From an uncultured Nitrosomonas sp. (GTDB lineage Bacteria > Pseudomonadota > Gammaproteobacteria > Burkholderiales > Nitrosomonadaceae): DNA of 64,000 bases. Both the position numbers and the translations under genes were made by a program. The DNA is taken from positions 1 to 64,000 of the forward strand of contig NZ_CADEGP010000002.1 in assembly GCF_902826915.1 (NCBI RefSeq). The letters are read 5' to 3'. The notes beneath the pieces are model-generated. The model searched no databases. It was not told the DNA's origin and worked only from the letters and a program-made list of their open reading frames with translations. This document shows positions 9,453 through 22,955 of the stretch, in pieces; position 1 is the stretch's first letter; every line of letters starts with the position of its first letter.

Positions 9453-10409
9453 TCACCAACGCAGCAAAACTGCTCCCCATGTAAAACCACCGCCAACACC
9501 TTCCATCAGAATCAATTGATCAGGCTGAATGCGTCCGTCACGCACGGCAATATCAAGCGCAAGTGGAATGGAAGCTGCTGAAGTGTTGCCATGTTTATCC
9601 ACTGCTACTACTACTTTTTCCATGGGCAACCCCAATTTTTTTGCAGTTGATTGAATAATCCGAATATTAGCCTGATGAGGAATTAACCAATCAAGATCGG
9701 TGGACCGCAGATTGTTTTCTGCGACTGCTTCGTGCACAACCTCTTCCAGAACTTTGACCGCGAATTTAAAAACGGCATTGCCTTCCATGTTGATGTAAGG
9801 CGTACCTTGCACTTTACCGCCACTGATGCACCCAGGGGCAGACAGAATATTACTATAGCTCCCGCTGGCATGCAGATGTGTTGATAAAATTCCGGGGCGA
9901 TCACTGCGCGACAATACCACTGCCCCCGCACCATCGCCAAACAAAACACAGGTGTTACGATCGTTCCAATCAAGTATTTTTGAGTAAATTTCACTACCAA
10001 CGACTAAGGCATTGCGGCATTTTCCTGAACTGACAAACATATCGGCTGTTGCCAGTGCATAAATGAAGCCACTGCAAACCGCTTGCACATCAAATGCCGG
10101 GCAGTTCTCGATACCCAATTTATTTTGCAGAATACAGGCAGTGCTTGGAAAAATCATGTCGGGTGTGGTCGTGGCAACAATGATGAGATCAATGTCTTTT
10201 CCGGTTACGCCGGCAGCCAGCATGGCATTCTGGCACGCATACAACGCTAGATCGCTGGCAACCTGATCCCCAGCGGCAATATGCCGCTGGGTAATGCCGG
10301 TTCGTGTTCGTATCCATTCATCACTGGTATCAACGATACGCTCCAGGTCGAGATTGGTAAGTATTTTTTCCGGTAAATAGCTACCTGTTCCAGTAATTCT
10401 TGAATACAT
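9453..10409 (-). CDS. fabH: beta-ketoacyl-ACP synthase III
   Basis: 318 residues. Starts fatty-acid synthesis by condensing acetyl-CoA with malonyl-ACP. The Cys-His-Asn triad is visible: C112 in DVQAVCSGF, His in [11 protein letters not shown] and Asn in [14 protein letters not shown]. The ATG overlaps the plsX stop as TAATG, so the two genes are probably translationally coupled. Confidence 0.96.
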   Translation of the reverse strand: MYSRITGTGSYLPEKILTNLDLERIVDTSDEWIRTRTGITQRHIAAGDQVASDLALYACQNAMLAAGVTGKDIDLIIVATTTPDMIFPSTACILQNKLGIENCPAFDVQAVCSGFIYALATADMFVSSGKCRNALVVGSEIYSKILDWNDRNTCVLFGDGAGAVVLSRSDRPGILSTHLHASGSYSNILSAPGCISGGKVQGTPYINMEGNAVFKFAVKVLEEVVHEAVAENNLRSTDLDWLIPHQANIRIIQSTAKKLGLPMEKVVVAVDKHGNTSAASIPLALDIAVRDGRIQPDQLILMEGVGGGFTWGAVLLRW

Positions 10410-11449
10410 TATCTTGTAATTTCTTTAGAAGATATTTGTGGATGCTGAGAAAACTCAGCCACCCGTTCGCTAATCCGCCGCAACATTCCGCCACGAACTT
10501 CATCAGCAGCTCGTTTTATAGCAAAACCAAAAGCATATTTATCTGCGGAACCATGGCTTTTAATTACTATCCCACGCAAGCCCAAAAAACTGGCACCATT
10601 ATAGCGACGGTGATCAACACGGCGTTTGAACGAATTAATGACAGGCATCGCAATGACACCCGCTAGTTTTGTCAGCAAATTGCGTTTGAATTCTTCGCGC
10701 AAATAAGTTCCTAGCATTTGTGCCAGGCCCTCCGATGTTTTTAAGGTGATATTGCCAACAAATCCATCGCAAACCACAACATCAGTCGTTCCCTTATAAA
10801 TATCGGTACCCTCGACATTACCATAGAAATTAAGTCCGCTAGCGCGCAATAATTCAGCCGCCTGTTTGACTATCTCATTTCCTTTAATTTCTTCTTCACC
10901 AATGTTGAGCAACCCAACGCTTGGATATGCCTTGTTTTCTACCGAAGACACCAAGGATGCCCCCATGATTCCAAATTGAAATAAGTGCTCCGCGGTACAG
11001 TCAACGTTTGCACCCAAGTCTAAAACATAAGTATGGCCAATGCTAGTGGGCAAGATTACAGCCAGCGCCGGACGATCAACACCGGGAATTGTTTTTAACA
11101 CGAAACGGGAAGTTGCCAATAGCGCACCTGTGTTTCCAGCACTGATGCAAGCCTGCGCTTCGCCTGTTTTAACTAGATTGATGGAAACTCGCATGGAGGA
11201 ATCCTTCTTGCCACGCAGCACCACTGCCGGAGACTCGTCCATACCGACCACTTCACTTGCTGGATGTAAACGTATTCTTGTTCCGAGTTCAGAATTTGCG
11301 GCACGTAGTTCAGCTTCGATAGCATCGGGAATGCCAACAAGGATAATATTAGCCTCAGGATCGTTGCGTAAATAATCGAGTGCGGACGGGACTGTGACAT
11401 GCGGGCCGTGATCACCTCCCATACAATCTATTGCTACCGTAATATCCAA
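10409..11449 (-). CDS. plsX: phosphate acyltransferase PlsX
   Basis: 346 residues. Makes acyl-phosphate from acyl-ACP, the first step of membrane phospholipid synthesis in the PlsX/PlsY route. The N-terminus [14 protein letters not shown] and the segments [10 protein letters not shown] and [14 protein letters not shown] are family signatures. The start is TTG at 11447-11449, with AGGT upstream and no better codon in frame at the place where family members begin. It is preceded by rpmF and coupled to fabH. Confidence 0.95.
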   Translation of the reverse strand: MDITVAIDCMGGDHGPHVTVPSALDYLRNDPEANIILVGIPDAIEAELRAANSELGTRIRLHPASEVVGMDESPAVVLRGKKDSSMRVSINLVKTGEAQACISAGNTGALLATSRFVLKTIPGVDRPALAVILPTSIGHTYVLDLGANVDCTAEHLFQFGIMGASLVSSVENKAYPSVGLLNIGEEEIKGNEIVKQAAELLRASGLNFYGNVEGTDIYKGTTDVVVCDGFVGNITLKTSEGLAQMLGTYLREEFKRNLLTKLAGVIAMPVINSFKRRVDHRRYNGASFLGLRGIVIKSHGSADKYAFGFAIKRAADEVRGGMLRRISERVAEFSQHPQISSKEITR

Positions 11450-11514
11450 TATCAGTACCTTTGTGGCTGCGAAAAACTTATATTCAGGTATGTCGTAGCA
11501 ATAGAGAGAAATTA

Positions 11515-11694
11515 TTAATCGTTTTTGGTTTTAACGACTTTTTTGCCACGATAATATCCGTTTGGACTAATATGGTGACGCAAGTGAATTTCTCCCGTAC
11601 TTGGTTCCACGGCTAATGGTGGACTAGTCAGGAAATCATGCGAGCGATGCATGCCGCGTTTCGATGGTGATTTTTTGTTTTGTTGAACTGCCAT
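11515..11694 (-). CDS. rpmF: 50S ribosomal protein L32
   Basis: A 59-residue basic protein beginning [20 protein letters not shown] and ending [14 protein letters not shown], the L32 pattern. The motif after the first helix ([21 protein letters not shown]) lacks the zinc-binding cysteines found in some L32 proteins, as usual for the proteobacterial form. It sits 18 nt after yceD and 65 nt before plsX, the order conserved across proteobacteria. AAGGAG-like purines (on the minus strand, TAAGGAGTTATCACA) precede the ATG. Confidence 0.97.
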   Translation of the reverse strand: MAVQQNKKSPSKRGMHRSHDFLTSPPLAVEPSTGEIHLRHHISPNGYYRGKKVVKTKND

Positions 11695-11712
11695 TGTGAT
11701 AACTCCTTAAGC

Positions 11713-12228
11713 TTAATTTGTCTTTTTTAATGCCGCCAATGCTGCAAAGGGATGTGCTGCTCTTTTTTTGTCGATCAGATTATCTTCAATTGACTTTAGT
11801 TTAAGCGGACTACACTCGCCCTCTGCATGTCGCGATGAAATCGACAAACTAAGAATTAATTCATCTTCAATTAAATTGACCACATCCAAATCAGGTGTTG
11901 CTAAAATAGCATCAATAGTATCGTCTTCATCAACCTGTTGCAGCTCTACCTCATTTTTTGCCAGCAACAAAAATGTCTTTAGGTCAATTCTGTAAGCCAG
12001 TTTCTCAAGGCAACGCTGACAATTAAGATGAATTCTACCCTTTACTTCCAGTTGCAAGCCAGGCTTTGCATTCTTGTCGAATTGACCACTAATTTGATAG
12101 ATTAGCTCCCCTTCTTTGTCAAACAAAAAGTCATGCAGACGCGCAAGATCAGTCACCGGGATTCTACCATGACGTATACCCGCATTTTGAACAAAATCTA
12201 TAGGGTCTATCATTAACCTAACAGACAT
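11713..12228 (-). CDS. yceD: YceD (DUF177) 23S rRNA accumulation protein
   Basis: 171 residues. Family members affect 23S rRNA accumulation and are almost always encoded just before rpmF. The pair of cysteines in LNCQRCLEK, the acidic central stretch and the motif VNLIEDELILSLSISSRH identify DUF177. The start may be the ATG at 12228 or, five codons later, the ATG at 12213 (MIDPIDFV, which is where many relatives begin). It is the first gene of the operon that runs through rpmF, plsX and the fab genes, and it is divergent from yceF. Confidence 0.92.
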   Translation of the reverse strand: MSVRLMIDPIDFVQNAGIRHGRIPVTDLARLHDFLFDKEGELIYQISGQFDKNAKPGLQLEVKGRIHLNCQRCLEKLAYRIDLKTFLLLAKNEVELQQVDEDDTIDAILATPDLDVVNLIEDELILSLSISSRHAEGECSPLKLKSIEDNLIDKKRAAHPFAALAALKKTN

Positions 12229-12284
12229 AAGGCGCGCATGTTATATTTTTTACTCATAAGTGTCAAAAAACACAGAAGGAAATT

Positions 12285-12884
12285 TTGAAAATAAAAAACG
12301 ATTTTACACAGCAAATTATACTGGGATCCGGCTCGATCTATCGCAAAGAATTGCTTCAACGATTGCAAATTCCTTTTGAAACGAGCAATCCACAAATTAA
12401 CGAAACGCCGTTAATCGACGAATTACCCGAACAGACGGCGGCACGTTTAGCTGAGGCAAAAGCCCGCGCAGTAGCCAAAACTTACCCACAGGCGCTTATT
12501 ATTGGCTCAGATCAAGTGGCAGCCTTAGGGGATGTTCGTCTTGGCAAGCCGTTGAATCATGCTAATGCGGTAGAGCAATTACGACAGACCCGGGGAAAGG
12601 AAGTTGTATTTCATACTGCCGTATGTGTCCTGAATAGTTTCACCGATAAGCTACAAATACGTGTTATTCCATACCATGTGAAATTCCGCCAGTTGAGCGA
12701 TCAACAAATCGAGAACTATTTGTTAAAAGAACAGCCCTATCAATGCGCCGGCAGCGCAAAATCAGAAGGACTCGGCATTGCACTGATTGAACGAATAACG
12801 GGAAATGATCCTAGCGGATTGATCGGATTGCCTCTCATCACTTTAATCGACATGCTGACTCTCGAAGGAATCAAGATAATTTAA
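12285..12884 (+). CDS. yceF: Maf/YceF-type nucleotide pyrophosphatase
   Basis: 199 residues. Hydrolyses modified or non-canonical nucleoside triphosphates; YceF members prefer 7-methyl-GTP. Signature residues are the N-terminal [12 protein letters not shown], the E-A-K-A segment ([10 protein letters not shown]), the catalytic Asp in GSDQVA, and [13 protein letters not shown]. The start codon is TTG at 12285 with AAGGA upstream. It is divergent from yceD, the same arrangement as in Escherichia coli, which supports the YceF subgroup over YhdE. Confidence 0.9.
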   Translation: MKIKNDFTQQIILGSGSIYRKELLQRLQIPFETSNPQINETPLIDELPEQTAARLAEAKARAVAKTYPQALIIGSDQVAALGDVRLGKPLNHANAVEQLRQTRGKEVVFHTAVCVLNSFTDKLQIRVIPYHVKFRQLSDQQIENYLLKEQPYQCAGSAKSEGLGIALIERITGNDPSGLIGLPLITLIDMLTLEGIKII

Positions 12885-12998
12885 ATGCTCAAAACAAAAC
12901 TTGAATTTATTGACAAAATTGCCTAATTGCAAATAGCGTGATAATGTGAAATGATTGCGATTGTCCAAGACTTACATTATTTGTAGATTGACACACCG

Positions 12999-13373
12999 AT
13001 GCGGAAATATCCTGTTTATCCAGTTATTCTTGTGCTGATTATCAGCATACTGACGAATGGACTGAGCTTATCTTTTAGAGGAGAAGTTTTCGCCCATGAA
13101 TTGGATCATATTCGACAATCATTATCCGCGGATCCTGCGACACATCTGGAATTGCATCGGAATAATGTAGCCTGGGATGGCGTTGATCTTGATGCAGCCA
13201 CCCATTTATGCCTACACTCTGTGGGACAATACCAGCCATTTTTCTTTAATTCTTTTCCGCACATTCCCGATCTAATCGTTACAGAGACGATAACTGTATT
13301 CATTTCTTCATTTATTCCAGAAACAATCCCGGATTTGCCCCTACGCCCTCCTCGAAGCATTTCTTTAAGCTAG
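12999..13373 (+). CDS. small secreted CzcI-like protein leading the metal-efflux operon
   Basis: 124 residues. An N-terminal hydrophobic signal segment (residues about 8-30) is followed by a His-rich stretch (HELDHIRQ, THLELHRN, THLCLHSVGQ) and a proline-rich end (PDLPLRPPRSISL). This layout and position resemble the small CzcI-type proteins encoded just before CzcCBA operons, which have been linked to regulation or periplasmic metal handling. Sequence similarity is weak by eye, so the call rests largely on the histidines and the neighbours. Confidence 0.5.
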   Translation: MRKYPVYPVILVLIISILTNGLSLSFRGEVFAHELDHIRQSLSADPATHLELHRNNVAWDGVDLDAATHLCLHSVGQYQPFFFNSFPHIPDLIVTETITVFISSFIPETIPDLPLRPPRSISLS

Positions 13374-13494
13374 ATCAAAAAAATTTAGTATTTGTGGATT
13401 AAATTTATTAATCTACAGCCGCGCAAGTGCAGATGAATTCAAACTTCATGATGATCTGTTTTACACATGCGTGGGCAAATGCCGGGAGAATTTT

Positions 13495-14919
13495 ATGAAA
13501 CTAATCAGTCTGTCTAGGCCACGCAGTTGGGTGGCAACAGAATTAAGATTTATGCTACTGAGTTGTATTCTATTACTATTTTTTTCATCTCAGATAGAAG
13601 CTAGTGCTGATACCTTTAGTGACGCATCCAACCGGACAAATAATCACACCATTGATTCTTCAATCAATGAAACGAGTGATCTCACGTTACGCGATGCGGT
13701 CAGTCTTGCATTACTTCGCAATCCAGAGCTGGCAGCTTTCTCCAAAGAAATGCGTGCATTGGAAGGTGCGACTCTACAAGCTGGATTGCTAAGAAACCCA
13801 GAATTGTCGGTAAATGTTGAAAATGTTGGGAATATTCAGAAGATACGTGGTGACATTAATGCAGCCGATTCGATAGTGCAAGAAGTTGTGCAGCAGGTCA
13901 CGACCATACGCATTGGTCAATTAATCGAATTAGGCGGAAAGCGTACCGCCAGAGTGAACGCAGCTTTACTTGGAGAAGAGCTGGCGGCCAAGGATTATGA
14001 AACCAAACGCATCGAAATTATCGCCCGAGTTGCCAGTGTATTCACAGAAGTGCTCGCTGCACAAGAGCGATTAAGACTGGCCGAGGAAACCAGACAAGTG
14101 GCGCAAAACGTAGTCAGTACCGTCACGGGACGTGTACAAGCGGGGAAAGTACCGCCCATCGAAGAAACCCGAGTGAAAATAGGTCTATCGACGACGCGTA
14201 TCGAGCAGGAACAGGCGCAACGAGATCTGATATCCGCACGCAGGCGATTAGCGCTGTTATGGAACAGTTCCTCACCGCAATTCGATAAGGTTTTGGGTGA
14301 TATGGAAATAATGACTGCGCCACCAAACTTCCAAGTCCTTGAGAAAAAAATATTAAACAATCCAATGGCGCTCCGCGCCTTGAAGAATATCGAGCATCGC
14401 AAAGCTTTATTGGAGGTTGAACAAACCCGGCGCATTCCCAACCTGACCCTAAATGCAGGCGTCGTAAATTATGCTGTGGTGGGTGGCAATACGGCCATAG
14501 CAAGCATAATGATGCCATTACCTCTATTCGATCGTAATCAGGGCAATCTCAAAGAAGCTTATCAACGTGTAGACAAAGCCGAGGATGAACAGACGATGAT
14601 GGAACTCAGGCTGAAAACCGAGCTGGCGCAAACTTATGAAGCAATGCTGACAGTCTGGAATGAAATTAACTTATTACGTGAAGAGATTTTACCTGGTGCC
14701 AAGAGTGCTTTTCATGTGATGCGCAGGGGCTATGAATTGGGCAAATTTGGTTTGCTGGAATTGCTGGATGCACAACGTGTGCTATTTCAGAATCAATTGC
14801 TCTACGTGCGTGCATTGGCAAACTATCAGCGATTGATGAATGACATTGAACGCCTGATCGCAGCGCCTATCGATAGTGTTTTGACTCATCGTGGTGTAGA
14901 AAAAAGGGTTAAGGAATAA
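13495..14919 (+). CDS. czcC: CzcC-type outer membrane factor of a heavy-metal efflux system
   Basis: 474 residues from the ATG at 13495, which has GGGAGA upstream; an in-frame GTG at 13471 would add eight residues before the signal peptide. It belongs to the TolC/OEP family: a secretion signal (residues about 18-40 hydrophobic, ending near IEASA), then two related halves rich in long helices (LRDAVSLALLRNPELAAF, and the second repeat with NPMALRALKNIEHRKALLEVEQTRRIPNLTLNAG). It forms the outer-membrane channel for the CzcB and CzcA proteins encoded immediately downstream. Confidence 0.88.
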   Translation: MKLISLSRPRSWVATELRFMLLSCILLLFFSSQIEASADTFSDASNRTNNHTIDSSINETSDLTLRDAVSLALLRNPELAAFSKEMRALEGATLQAGLLRNPELSVNVENVGNIQKIRGDINAADSIVQEVVQQVTTIRIGQLIELGGKRTARVNAALLGEELAAKDYETKRIEIIARVASVFTEVLAAQERLRLAEETRQVAQNVVSTVTGRVQAGKVPPIEETRVKIGLSTTRIEQEQAQRDLISARRRLALLWNSSSPQFDKVLGDMEIMTAPPNFQVLEKKILNNPMALRALKNIEHRKALLEVEQTRRIPNLTLNAGVVNYAVVGGNTAIASIMMPLPLFDRNQGNLKEAYQRVDKAEDEQTMMELRLKTELAQTYEAMLTVWNEINLLREEILPGAKSAFHVMRRGYELGKFGLLELLDAQRVLFQNQLLYVRALANYQRLMNDIERLIAAPIDSVLTHRGVEKRVKE

Positions 14920-14922
14920 ATT

Positions 14923-16425
14923 ATGGATAAAGCGCGATTGAGGCCAATCCTGATGGTAATTACCATAGGGATTATATTGGCTGGATTGATTCTAACTTTG
15001 GATAAGCCTACTGGCACTACCGAAGTCAAGATAAAAGATATGCACACCGATGAAAAATCAACCGAGAATCAACTTGCCACGGGACCAAGAGGAGGCAAGC
15101 TGTTTACAGATCATGATTTTAGTCTAGAGCTTACTATTTTCGAAACCGGTGTACCACCGCAGTTCCGAATCTTTCTGTATGAAAGGAATAAATTGTTACC
15201 ACCAACCTCGGCGACCGTAGCCATCACATTAACCCGGCTGGGTACACCAGCGCAGTTGATTCAATTTACTCCGGAAGCGGATTACTTGCTGGGAAATCAA
15301 ATCATCGAAGAACCGCATTCATTTGATCTCGCTATTACCGCAGAGCTCAACGGCAAAATCTTACGCTGGAGCCATAGCCAAGTGGAGGGACGAGTAGAAA
15401 TAAGCGATGACATGCTAAAAAGCATGGGGATTGAGCTTTTCACCGCCGGGCCAGCAACTATCAAGCCCAAACTCAGATTACCGGGAGAAGTGATATTTAA
15501 TGAACACAACATAGTGCGCATAGTACCGCGAGTTCCCGGCATGGTGACTGTGGTGCATGGCCATCATGGCCAGCATGTTAAAAAAGGAGATGTATTGGCC
15601 GTCATCGATAGTCCGATGCTAGCCGACATGCGCAGTCAGTATTCTGTGGCCAAGAAACGGCTGACTCTGGCAAAAACAACGTATAAGCGAGAGAAACAGT
15701 TGTGGGAAGAAAAAATCAGCGCCCAACAGGAATTTCTTTTGGCAGAAGAATTATGGAATGAAGCTCAGATTGCCTTAGAGTTGGCTGCCACCAAATTGCT
15801 TGCATTAGGCGTGCAACCTGAATCTAGCTTCTTGAGAACAAACATTACACAGTATGAAATACGCGCCCCAATTTCCGGAATCATTATTGCTAAGTCCGTT
15901 GCGCTTGGCGAGGTACTCAAGGAAGACAGGGAAATTTATACTGTAGCGGATGTATCGACAGTATGGACAGCTGTTACGGTTTATCCTAAAGACCTTAACG
16001 TGATTCGGGTTGGTCAGGAAGTTACAGTAAAGGCAACGGCTTACGACATAAAGGGCGAAGGAAGTGTAACTTATATTTCTACCTTGATCGGCGGACAAAC
16101 GCGCACAGCAACAGCCAGGGTTGAGTTAGATAATAGCGATGGTAAATGGCGTCCCGGGATGTTTGTGAATGCTGAACTGATAGCCGAAGAAATTGAGGTA
16201 CCTGCTGCCGTTTCTGTTGATGCCATTCAAACATTTCGCGACTGGTCAGTAGTTTTCGGCCGTTATGGCCAGTATTTTGAGGTTCGTCCTTTGGAACTAG
16301 GCCGCAGTGATGGTGAGATGGTTGAGGTTCTCGAAGGACTTACTCACGGTGAGCAATACGCCGGAGGCAATAGCTTTGCTCTTAAAGCAGAACTGGGCAA
16401 AGCGGGCGCAACGCACGACCATTAA
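14923..16425 (+). CDS. czcB: CzcB-type periplasmic adaptor of a heavy-metal efflux system
   Basis: 500 residues, 3 nt after czcC. One N-terminal membrane anchor (about 9-27) is followed by an extra N-terminal domain (about 50-170: GPRGGKLFTDHDFSLEL) seen in the longer CzcB proteins, then the barrel/lipoyl/hairpin layout of RND membrane-fusion proteins (VPRVPGMVTVVHGHHGQHVKKGDVLAVI; IRAPISGIIIAKSVALGEVL). The C-terminal GATHDH and the histidines of the lipoyl region could touch metal. It bridges the inner-membrane pump and the outer-membrane channel. Confidence 0.9.
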   Translation: MDKARLRPILMVITIGIILAGLILTLDKPTGTTEVKIKDMHTDEKSTENQLATGPRGGKLFTDHDFSLELTIFETGVPPQFRIFLYERNKLLPPTSATVAITLTRLGTPAQLIQFTPEADYLLGNQIIEEPHSFDLAITAELNGKILRWSHSQVEGRVEISDDMLKSMGIELFTAGPATIKPKLRLPGEVIFNEHNIVRIVPRVPGMVTVVHGHHGQHVKKGDVLAVIDSPMLADMRSQYSVAKKRLTLAKTTYKREKQLWEEKISAQQEFLLAEELWNEAQIALELAATKLLALGVQPESSFLRTNITQYEIRAPISGIIIAKSVALGEVLKEDREIYTVADVSTVWTAVTVYPKDLNVIRVGQEVTVKATAYDIKGEGSVTYISTLIGGQTRTATARVELDNSDGKWRPGMFVNAELIAEEIEVPAAVSVDAIQTFRDWSVVFGRYGQYFEVRPLELGRSDGEMVEVLEGLTHGEQYAGGNSFALKAELGKAGATHDH

Positions 16426-16447
16426 ACCGACAACCTGATCAAGGTGA

Positions 16448-19630
<3,183 letters not shown>

Positions 19631-19749
19631 CCTAGGTTGACCCTGCCCAGATTTTATTTCGCCAATGACGCCCCCCATTGCAAGTAGCGGGAAACTAAGC
19701 TCAGAAAATATTTTTCTTGTATTATGAAATCGAAAATTCAATCTGCCAA
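19631..19749. other. convergent gap between czcA and clpA
   Basis: 119 nt between two converging genes. I see no strong GC hairpin with a T run. A short A+T palindrome near 19705-19720 is too weak to call a terminator. Confidence 0.4.
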
Positions 19750-22005
19750 TCAAATAACTGCAGTTTCCTCTTCAAATAACAATACTACTTTGCTATCACT
19801 ATCCATATCAATCGTCACTTTCCCACCATTGACTAAGCGTCCGAATAATAATTCGTCGGCAAGCGCACTACGAACTGTATCTTGGATCAAGCGCTCCATA
19901 GGTCGCGCACCCATTAGCGGATCAAAGCCATGCTGCGCAAGATATTTACGCAATCTTTCGGTAAATGCTGCTTCGACTTTTTTCTCTTGCAACTGATTCT
20001 CAAGTTGAATCAAAAATTTATCAGAAACCCGCTGAATAATTTCCTGATCTAATGAAGCAAAAGAAATAACCGCATCCAGTCTATTACGAAATTCAGGAGT
20101 AAATAATCTCTTGATATCAATTAATTCATCACCAGCAGAATTTGATTTTGTGAAGCCAATTGATGTTTTCGTAAGCGCTTCCGAACCTGCATTTGTAGTC
20201 ATTATAATAATGACATTACGTAAATCCGCTTTACGCCCATTATTGTCAGTTAATGTACCATAATCCATAACTTGCAGAAGAATATTAAAAATATCTGAAT
20301 GTGCTTTCTCGATCTCGTCCAATAATAAAACCGAATAGGGGTGTTTGATCACAGCCTCAGTTAACAATCCACCCTGGTCATACCCTACATAACCAGGCGG
20401 TGCACCAATCAGCCGTGATACTGCGTGACGTTCCATATATTCGGACATATCAAAACGATGCAAGTGAACGCCCAAAGCATATGCTAATTGCCTTGCCACT
20501 TCAGTTTTCCCAACACCTGTCGGACCCGTGAAAAGAAAAGAACCAACCGGTTTTCTTGGATTACCCAATCCGCTTCTTGACATTTTAATGGCTGCTGTCA
20601 ATGCATTAATCGCATTGTCTTGACCAAAAACGACCGCTTTCATATCACGCCCCAAGGTTTTTAATTTACTACGGTCGTTAGTAGAAATGCTCTGAGATGG
20701 AATTCTTGCGATTCTTGCGACAACACTCTCAATCTCTCCTTTACCAATAACCTTGCGTTTCTTCGATTTCGGCAATAATCGCTGTGCAGCGCCAGCTTCA
20801 TCAAGCACATCTATTGCTTTATCTGGTAAATGCCTATCATTAATATACCGTTCTGATAACTCTGCAGCTGAAACTAGAGCGCTGCTAGTATACTTAACCT
20901 TATGGTGTTGCTCATAACGAGATTTTAAGCCTCGTAAAATAGCCACCGTCTCATCCACACTTGGCTCGCTAACTTCTATCTGCTGAAAACGTCGTGACAA
21001 TGCATGGTCTTTCTCAAAAATTCCACGATACTCACTAAAAGTTGTCGCGCCAATACATCGCAACTGTCCAGTATTCAGAACCGGTTTCAGTAAATTTGAA
21101 GCGTCCATAACTCCACCAGAGGCAGCACCAGCACCAATAAGGACATGAATTTCATCAATAAATAAAATAGCCGCGGGATCATCAGTTAATTGTCTTAGTA
21201 AAGCTTTTAAACGTTGCTCAAAATCTCCCCGATATTTCGTACCCGCTAATAAAGCCCCCATATCGAGCGAATAAATCTGATGCTTCAAAAGTAACTCAGG
21301 TACATTTTCCTCAACAATTCGCTTCGCTAGGCCTTCTGCAATCGCCGTTTTCCCAACACCGGCCTCTCCAACCAGCAGTGGGTTATTTTTACGGCGTCTA
21401 CATAAGATTTGTATTACGCGCTCGATTTCTTTTTCACGCCCCACCAAAGGATCAATTTTATTTATTAGTGCCAAGTGATTTAGATTTACCGTGTAATTCT
21501 CAAGTAGCCCAGCAGAGCTGGATTCATGTTCAGCATCGCTTTCACTTGCAGTTTTAGCATCATTCTCATGCGACATCTTCTTAATGTTGTGTGAGATGTA
21601 ATTAACCACATCCAAACGAGTCACTCCTCTTTGATGCAAGAAATAGACCGCATGAGAATCTTTTTCTCCAAATATCGATACCAATACATTAGCACCTGTT
21701 ACCTCCTTTTTCCCAGATGACTGAACATGCAATATGGCACGCTGAATAACACGCTGAAAACCCAGTGTAGGCTGCGTATCAACTTCCTCATCACCTTTAA
21801 TCACAGGAGTATGACGTGTTATATGATCCAACAATACTGCTCGCAAATCTTCTATACCCACCAAGCAGGCATTTAATACTTCAGCTGCGCTTGCATTATC
21901 CAGCATTGCCAACAACAAATGTTCTACCGTAATAAATTCATAGCGCTTCTGCCTCGACTCTACGAATGCCATATGCAAACTAACTTCTAAATCTGGTGCA
22001 ATCAT
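19750..22005 (-). CDS. clpA: ATP-dependent Clp protease ATP-binding subunit ClpA
   Basis: 751 residues. An N-terminal double Clp repeat (binds ClpS) is followed by two AAA+ domains with Walker A motifs [13 protein letters not shown] and [13 protein letters not shown], Walker B LFIDEIH and [10 protein letters not shown], and no long M-domain, which separates it from ClpB. ClpA unfolds substrates and feeds them to ClpP; the loop TSIGFTKS near residue 615 corresponds to the ClpP-docking IGL/IGF loop. It lies 1 nt downstream of clpS, so the adaptor and unfoldase are co-expressed. Confidence 0.96.
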   Translation of the reverse strand: MIAPDLEVSLHMAFVESRQKRYEFITVEHLLLAMLDNASAAEVLNACLVGIEDLRAVLLDHITRHTPVIKGDEEVDTQPTLGFQRVIQRAILHVQSSGKKEVTGANVLVSIFGEKDSHAVYFLHQRGVTRLDVVNYISHNIKKMSHENDAKTASESDAEHESSSAGLLENYTVNLNHLALINKIDPLVGREKEIERVIQILCRRRKNNPLLVGEAGVGKTAIAEGLAKRIVEENVPELLLKHQIYSLDMGALLAGTKYRGDFEQRLKALLRQLTDDPAAILFIDEIHVLIGAGAASGGVMDASNLLKPVLNTGQLRCIGATTFSEYRGIFEKDHALSRRFQQIEVSEPSVDETVAILRGLKSRYEQHHKVKYTSSALVSAAELSERYINDRHLPDKAIDVLDEAGAAQRLLPKSKKRKVIGKGEIESVVARIARIPSQSISTNDRSKLKTLGRDMKAVVFGQDNAINALTAAIKMSRSGLGNPRKPVGSFLFTGPTGVGKTEVARQLAYALGVHLHRFDMSEYMERHAVSRLIGAPPGYVGYDQGGLLTEAVIKHPYSVLLLDEIEKAHSDIFNILLQVMDYGTLTDNNGRKADLRNVIIIMTTNAGSEALTKTSIGFTKSNSAGDELIDIKRLFTPEFRNRLDAVISFASLDQEIIQRVSDKFLIQLENQLQEKKVEAAFTERLRKYLAQHGFDPLMGARPMERLIQDTVRSALADELLFGRLVNGGKVTIDMDSDSKVVLLFEEETAVI

Positions 22006-22006
22006 T

Positions 22007-22315
22007 TCAGTTTTTCTCCATTACACACTTAAGAGGGTGCTGATTTCTTCTGCTAAATTCAACCACTTGCTTGACCTTAGTACTTGCAATATCGCCAGGA
22101 TATATACCACACACGCCCACTCCTTCTGTATGCACCTTTAACATTATTAATGTCGCCTGTTCTTGGCTCATGGAGAAAAACAACTTTAGTACCTCAACCA
22201 CAAACTCCATTGGAGTGAAGTCATCATTTAATAGTAAAATTTTATAAAAAGGAGGTGGCTTGTGCTTCACCTTCTCTTGTGAAAGCTTAACGGTTCCAGA
22301 CTTGCTCTCCGTCAT
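22007..22315 (-). CDS. clpS: ClpS adaptor protein
   Basis: 102 residues. The adaptor delivers N-degron substrates to ClpA. The core motif [16 protein letters not shown] holds the Asp-Asp and Met residues that form the N-end residue pocket, and [22 protein letters not shown] is the second half of the fold. It is the first gene of the clpS-clpA operon. Confidence 0.96.
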   Translation of the reverse strand: MTESKSGTVKLSQEKVKHKPPPFYKILLLNDDFTPMEFVVEVLKLFFSMSQEQATLIMLKVHTEGVGVCGIYPGDIASTKVKQVVEFSRRNQHPLKCVMEKN

Positions 22316-22460
22316 GAATATTTCCTAAACTGATAAATTTCTAATCATAAAATATAGTACAAAAGACTTCTCTACACTAGAGGCATATTTAACGATTACG
22401 ACAAAAATTTCAAGTATCTTGAGACAATTACCTTTCCCTGAACCACAAAAATGGTGCAAC

Positions 22461-22492
22461 CGCTTGACTTTAACCTAGGATTTGCGTAAAAC
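22461..22492 (+). promoter_or_regulatory. candidate cold-shock gene promoter with a direct repeat
   Basis: TTGACT (22464-22469), a 17-nt spacer and TAAAAC (22487-22492) resemble a sigma-70 promoter and would give a leader of roughly 105 nt. The segment CGCTTGACTTTAA (22461-22473) recurs as CGTTTGACTTTAA at 22502-22514, just before the hairpin. Promoter identity is inferred. Confidence 0.35.
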
Positions 22493-22510
22493 AGCAAATG
22501 GCGTTTGACT

Positions 22511-22553
22511 TTAAGATTACTTACGGATCAATTTTATCCATAAGTAATCTTAA
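22511..22553 (+). repeat. long hairpin in the leader of the cold-shock gene
   Basis: Arms 22511-22528 and 22536-22553 are complementary at 17 of 18 positions with a seven-base loop. No T run follows on either strand, so it does not look like a terminator. It ends 51 nt before the start codon of the cold-shock gene and would lie in its mRNA leader if the promoter at 22464 is used. Confidence 0.75.
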
Positions 22554-22604
22554 ATTTCAAATAGTATCAGGGTTTCCGGCCCAGTTTTTATATAGGAAGT
22601 AGAA

Positions 22605-22808
22605 ATGGCAACAGGTACAGTAAAATGGTTCAATGATTCTAAAGGTTTTGGTTTTATTACTCCTGATGACGGTAGCGAGGATTTGTTTGCACACTTCTCG
22701 GCAATCACTATGTCTGGTTTTAAAACCCTTAAGGAAGGTCAAAAAGTGAGCTTCGATGTCACTCAAGGACCAAAGGGGAAACAAGCCTCAAATATCCAGG
22801 CCACTTAA
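22605..22808 (+). CDS. CspA-family cold shock protein
   Basis: 67 residues, a single cold-shock domain with both RNA-binding motifs (KGFGFIT and DLFAHFSAI). It binds single-stranded RNA/DNA and acts as an RNA chaperone. The ATG follows AGGAAG. The candidate promoter, the roughly 100-nt leader and the strong hairpin upstream suggest post-transcriptional control, as known for cspA genes generally. Which paralogue it is (cold-induced or constitutive) cannot be said. Confidence 0.95.
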   Translation: MATGTVKWFNDSKGFGFITPDDGSEDLFAHFSAITMSGFKTLKEGQKVSFDVTQGPKGKQASNIQAT

Positions 22809-22864
22809 CTTTCATAACTACTGGCCAAACAATAACAATAATTTTCTTTTACTCTTATATAATA

Positions 22865-22902
22865 GCCCCTTTGCTTTGTTGTATTGCACGCAGCAAGGGG
22901 TT
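22865..22902 (+). terminator. possible terminator after the cold-shock gene
   Basis: CCCCTTTGCT near 22865 can pair with AGCAAGGGG near 22893, with one bulge, about 60 nt after the stop codon. Only a short T-containing tail follows, so it is a weak candidate. Confidence 0.35.
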
Positions 22903-22955
22903 CACTTTCGAACTCACTCCTTATTTATAACCGGATAAATAGCATCCATGAGTAA

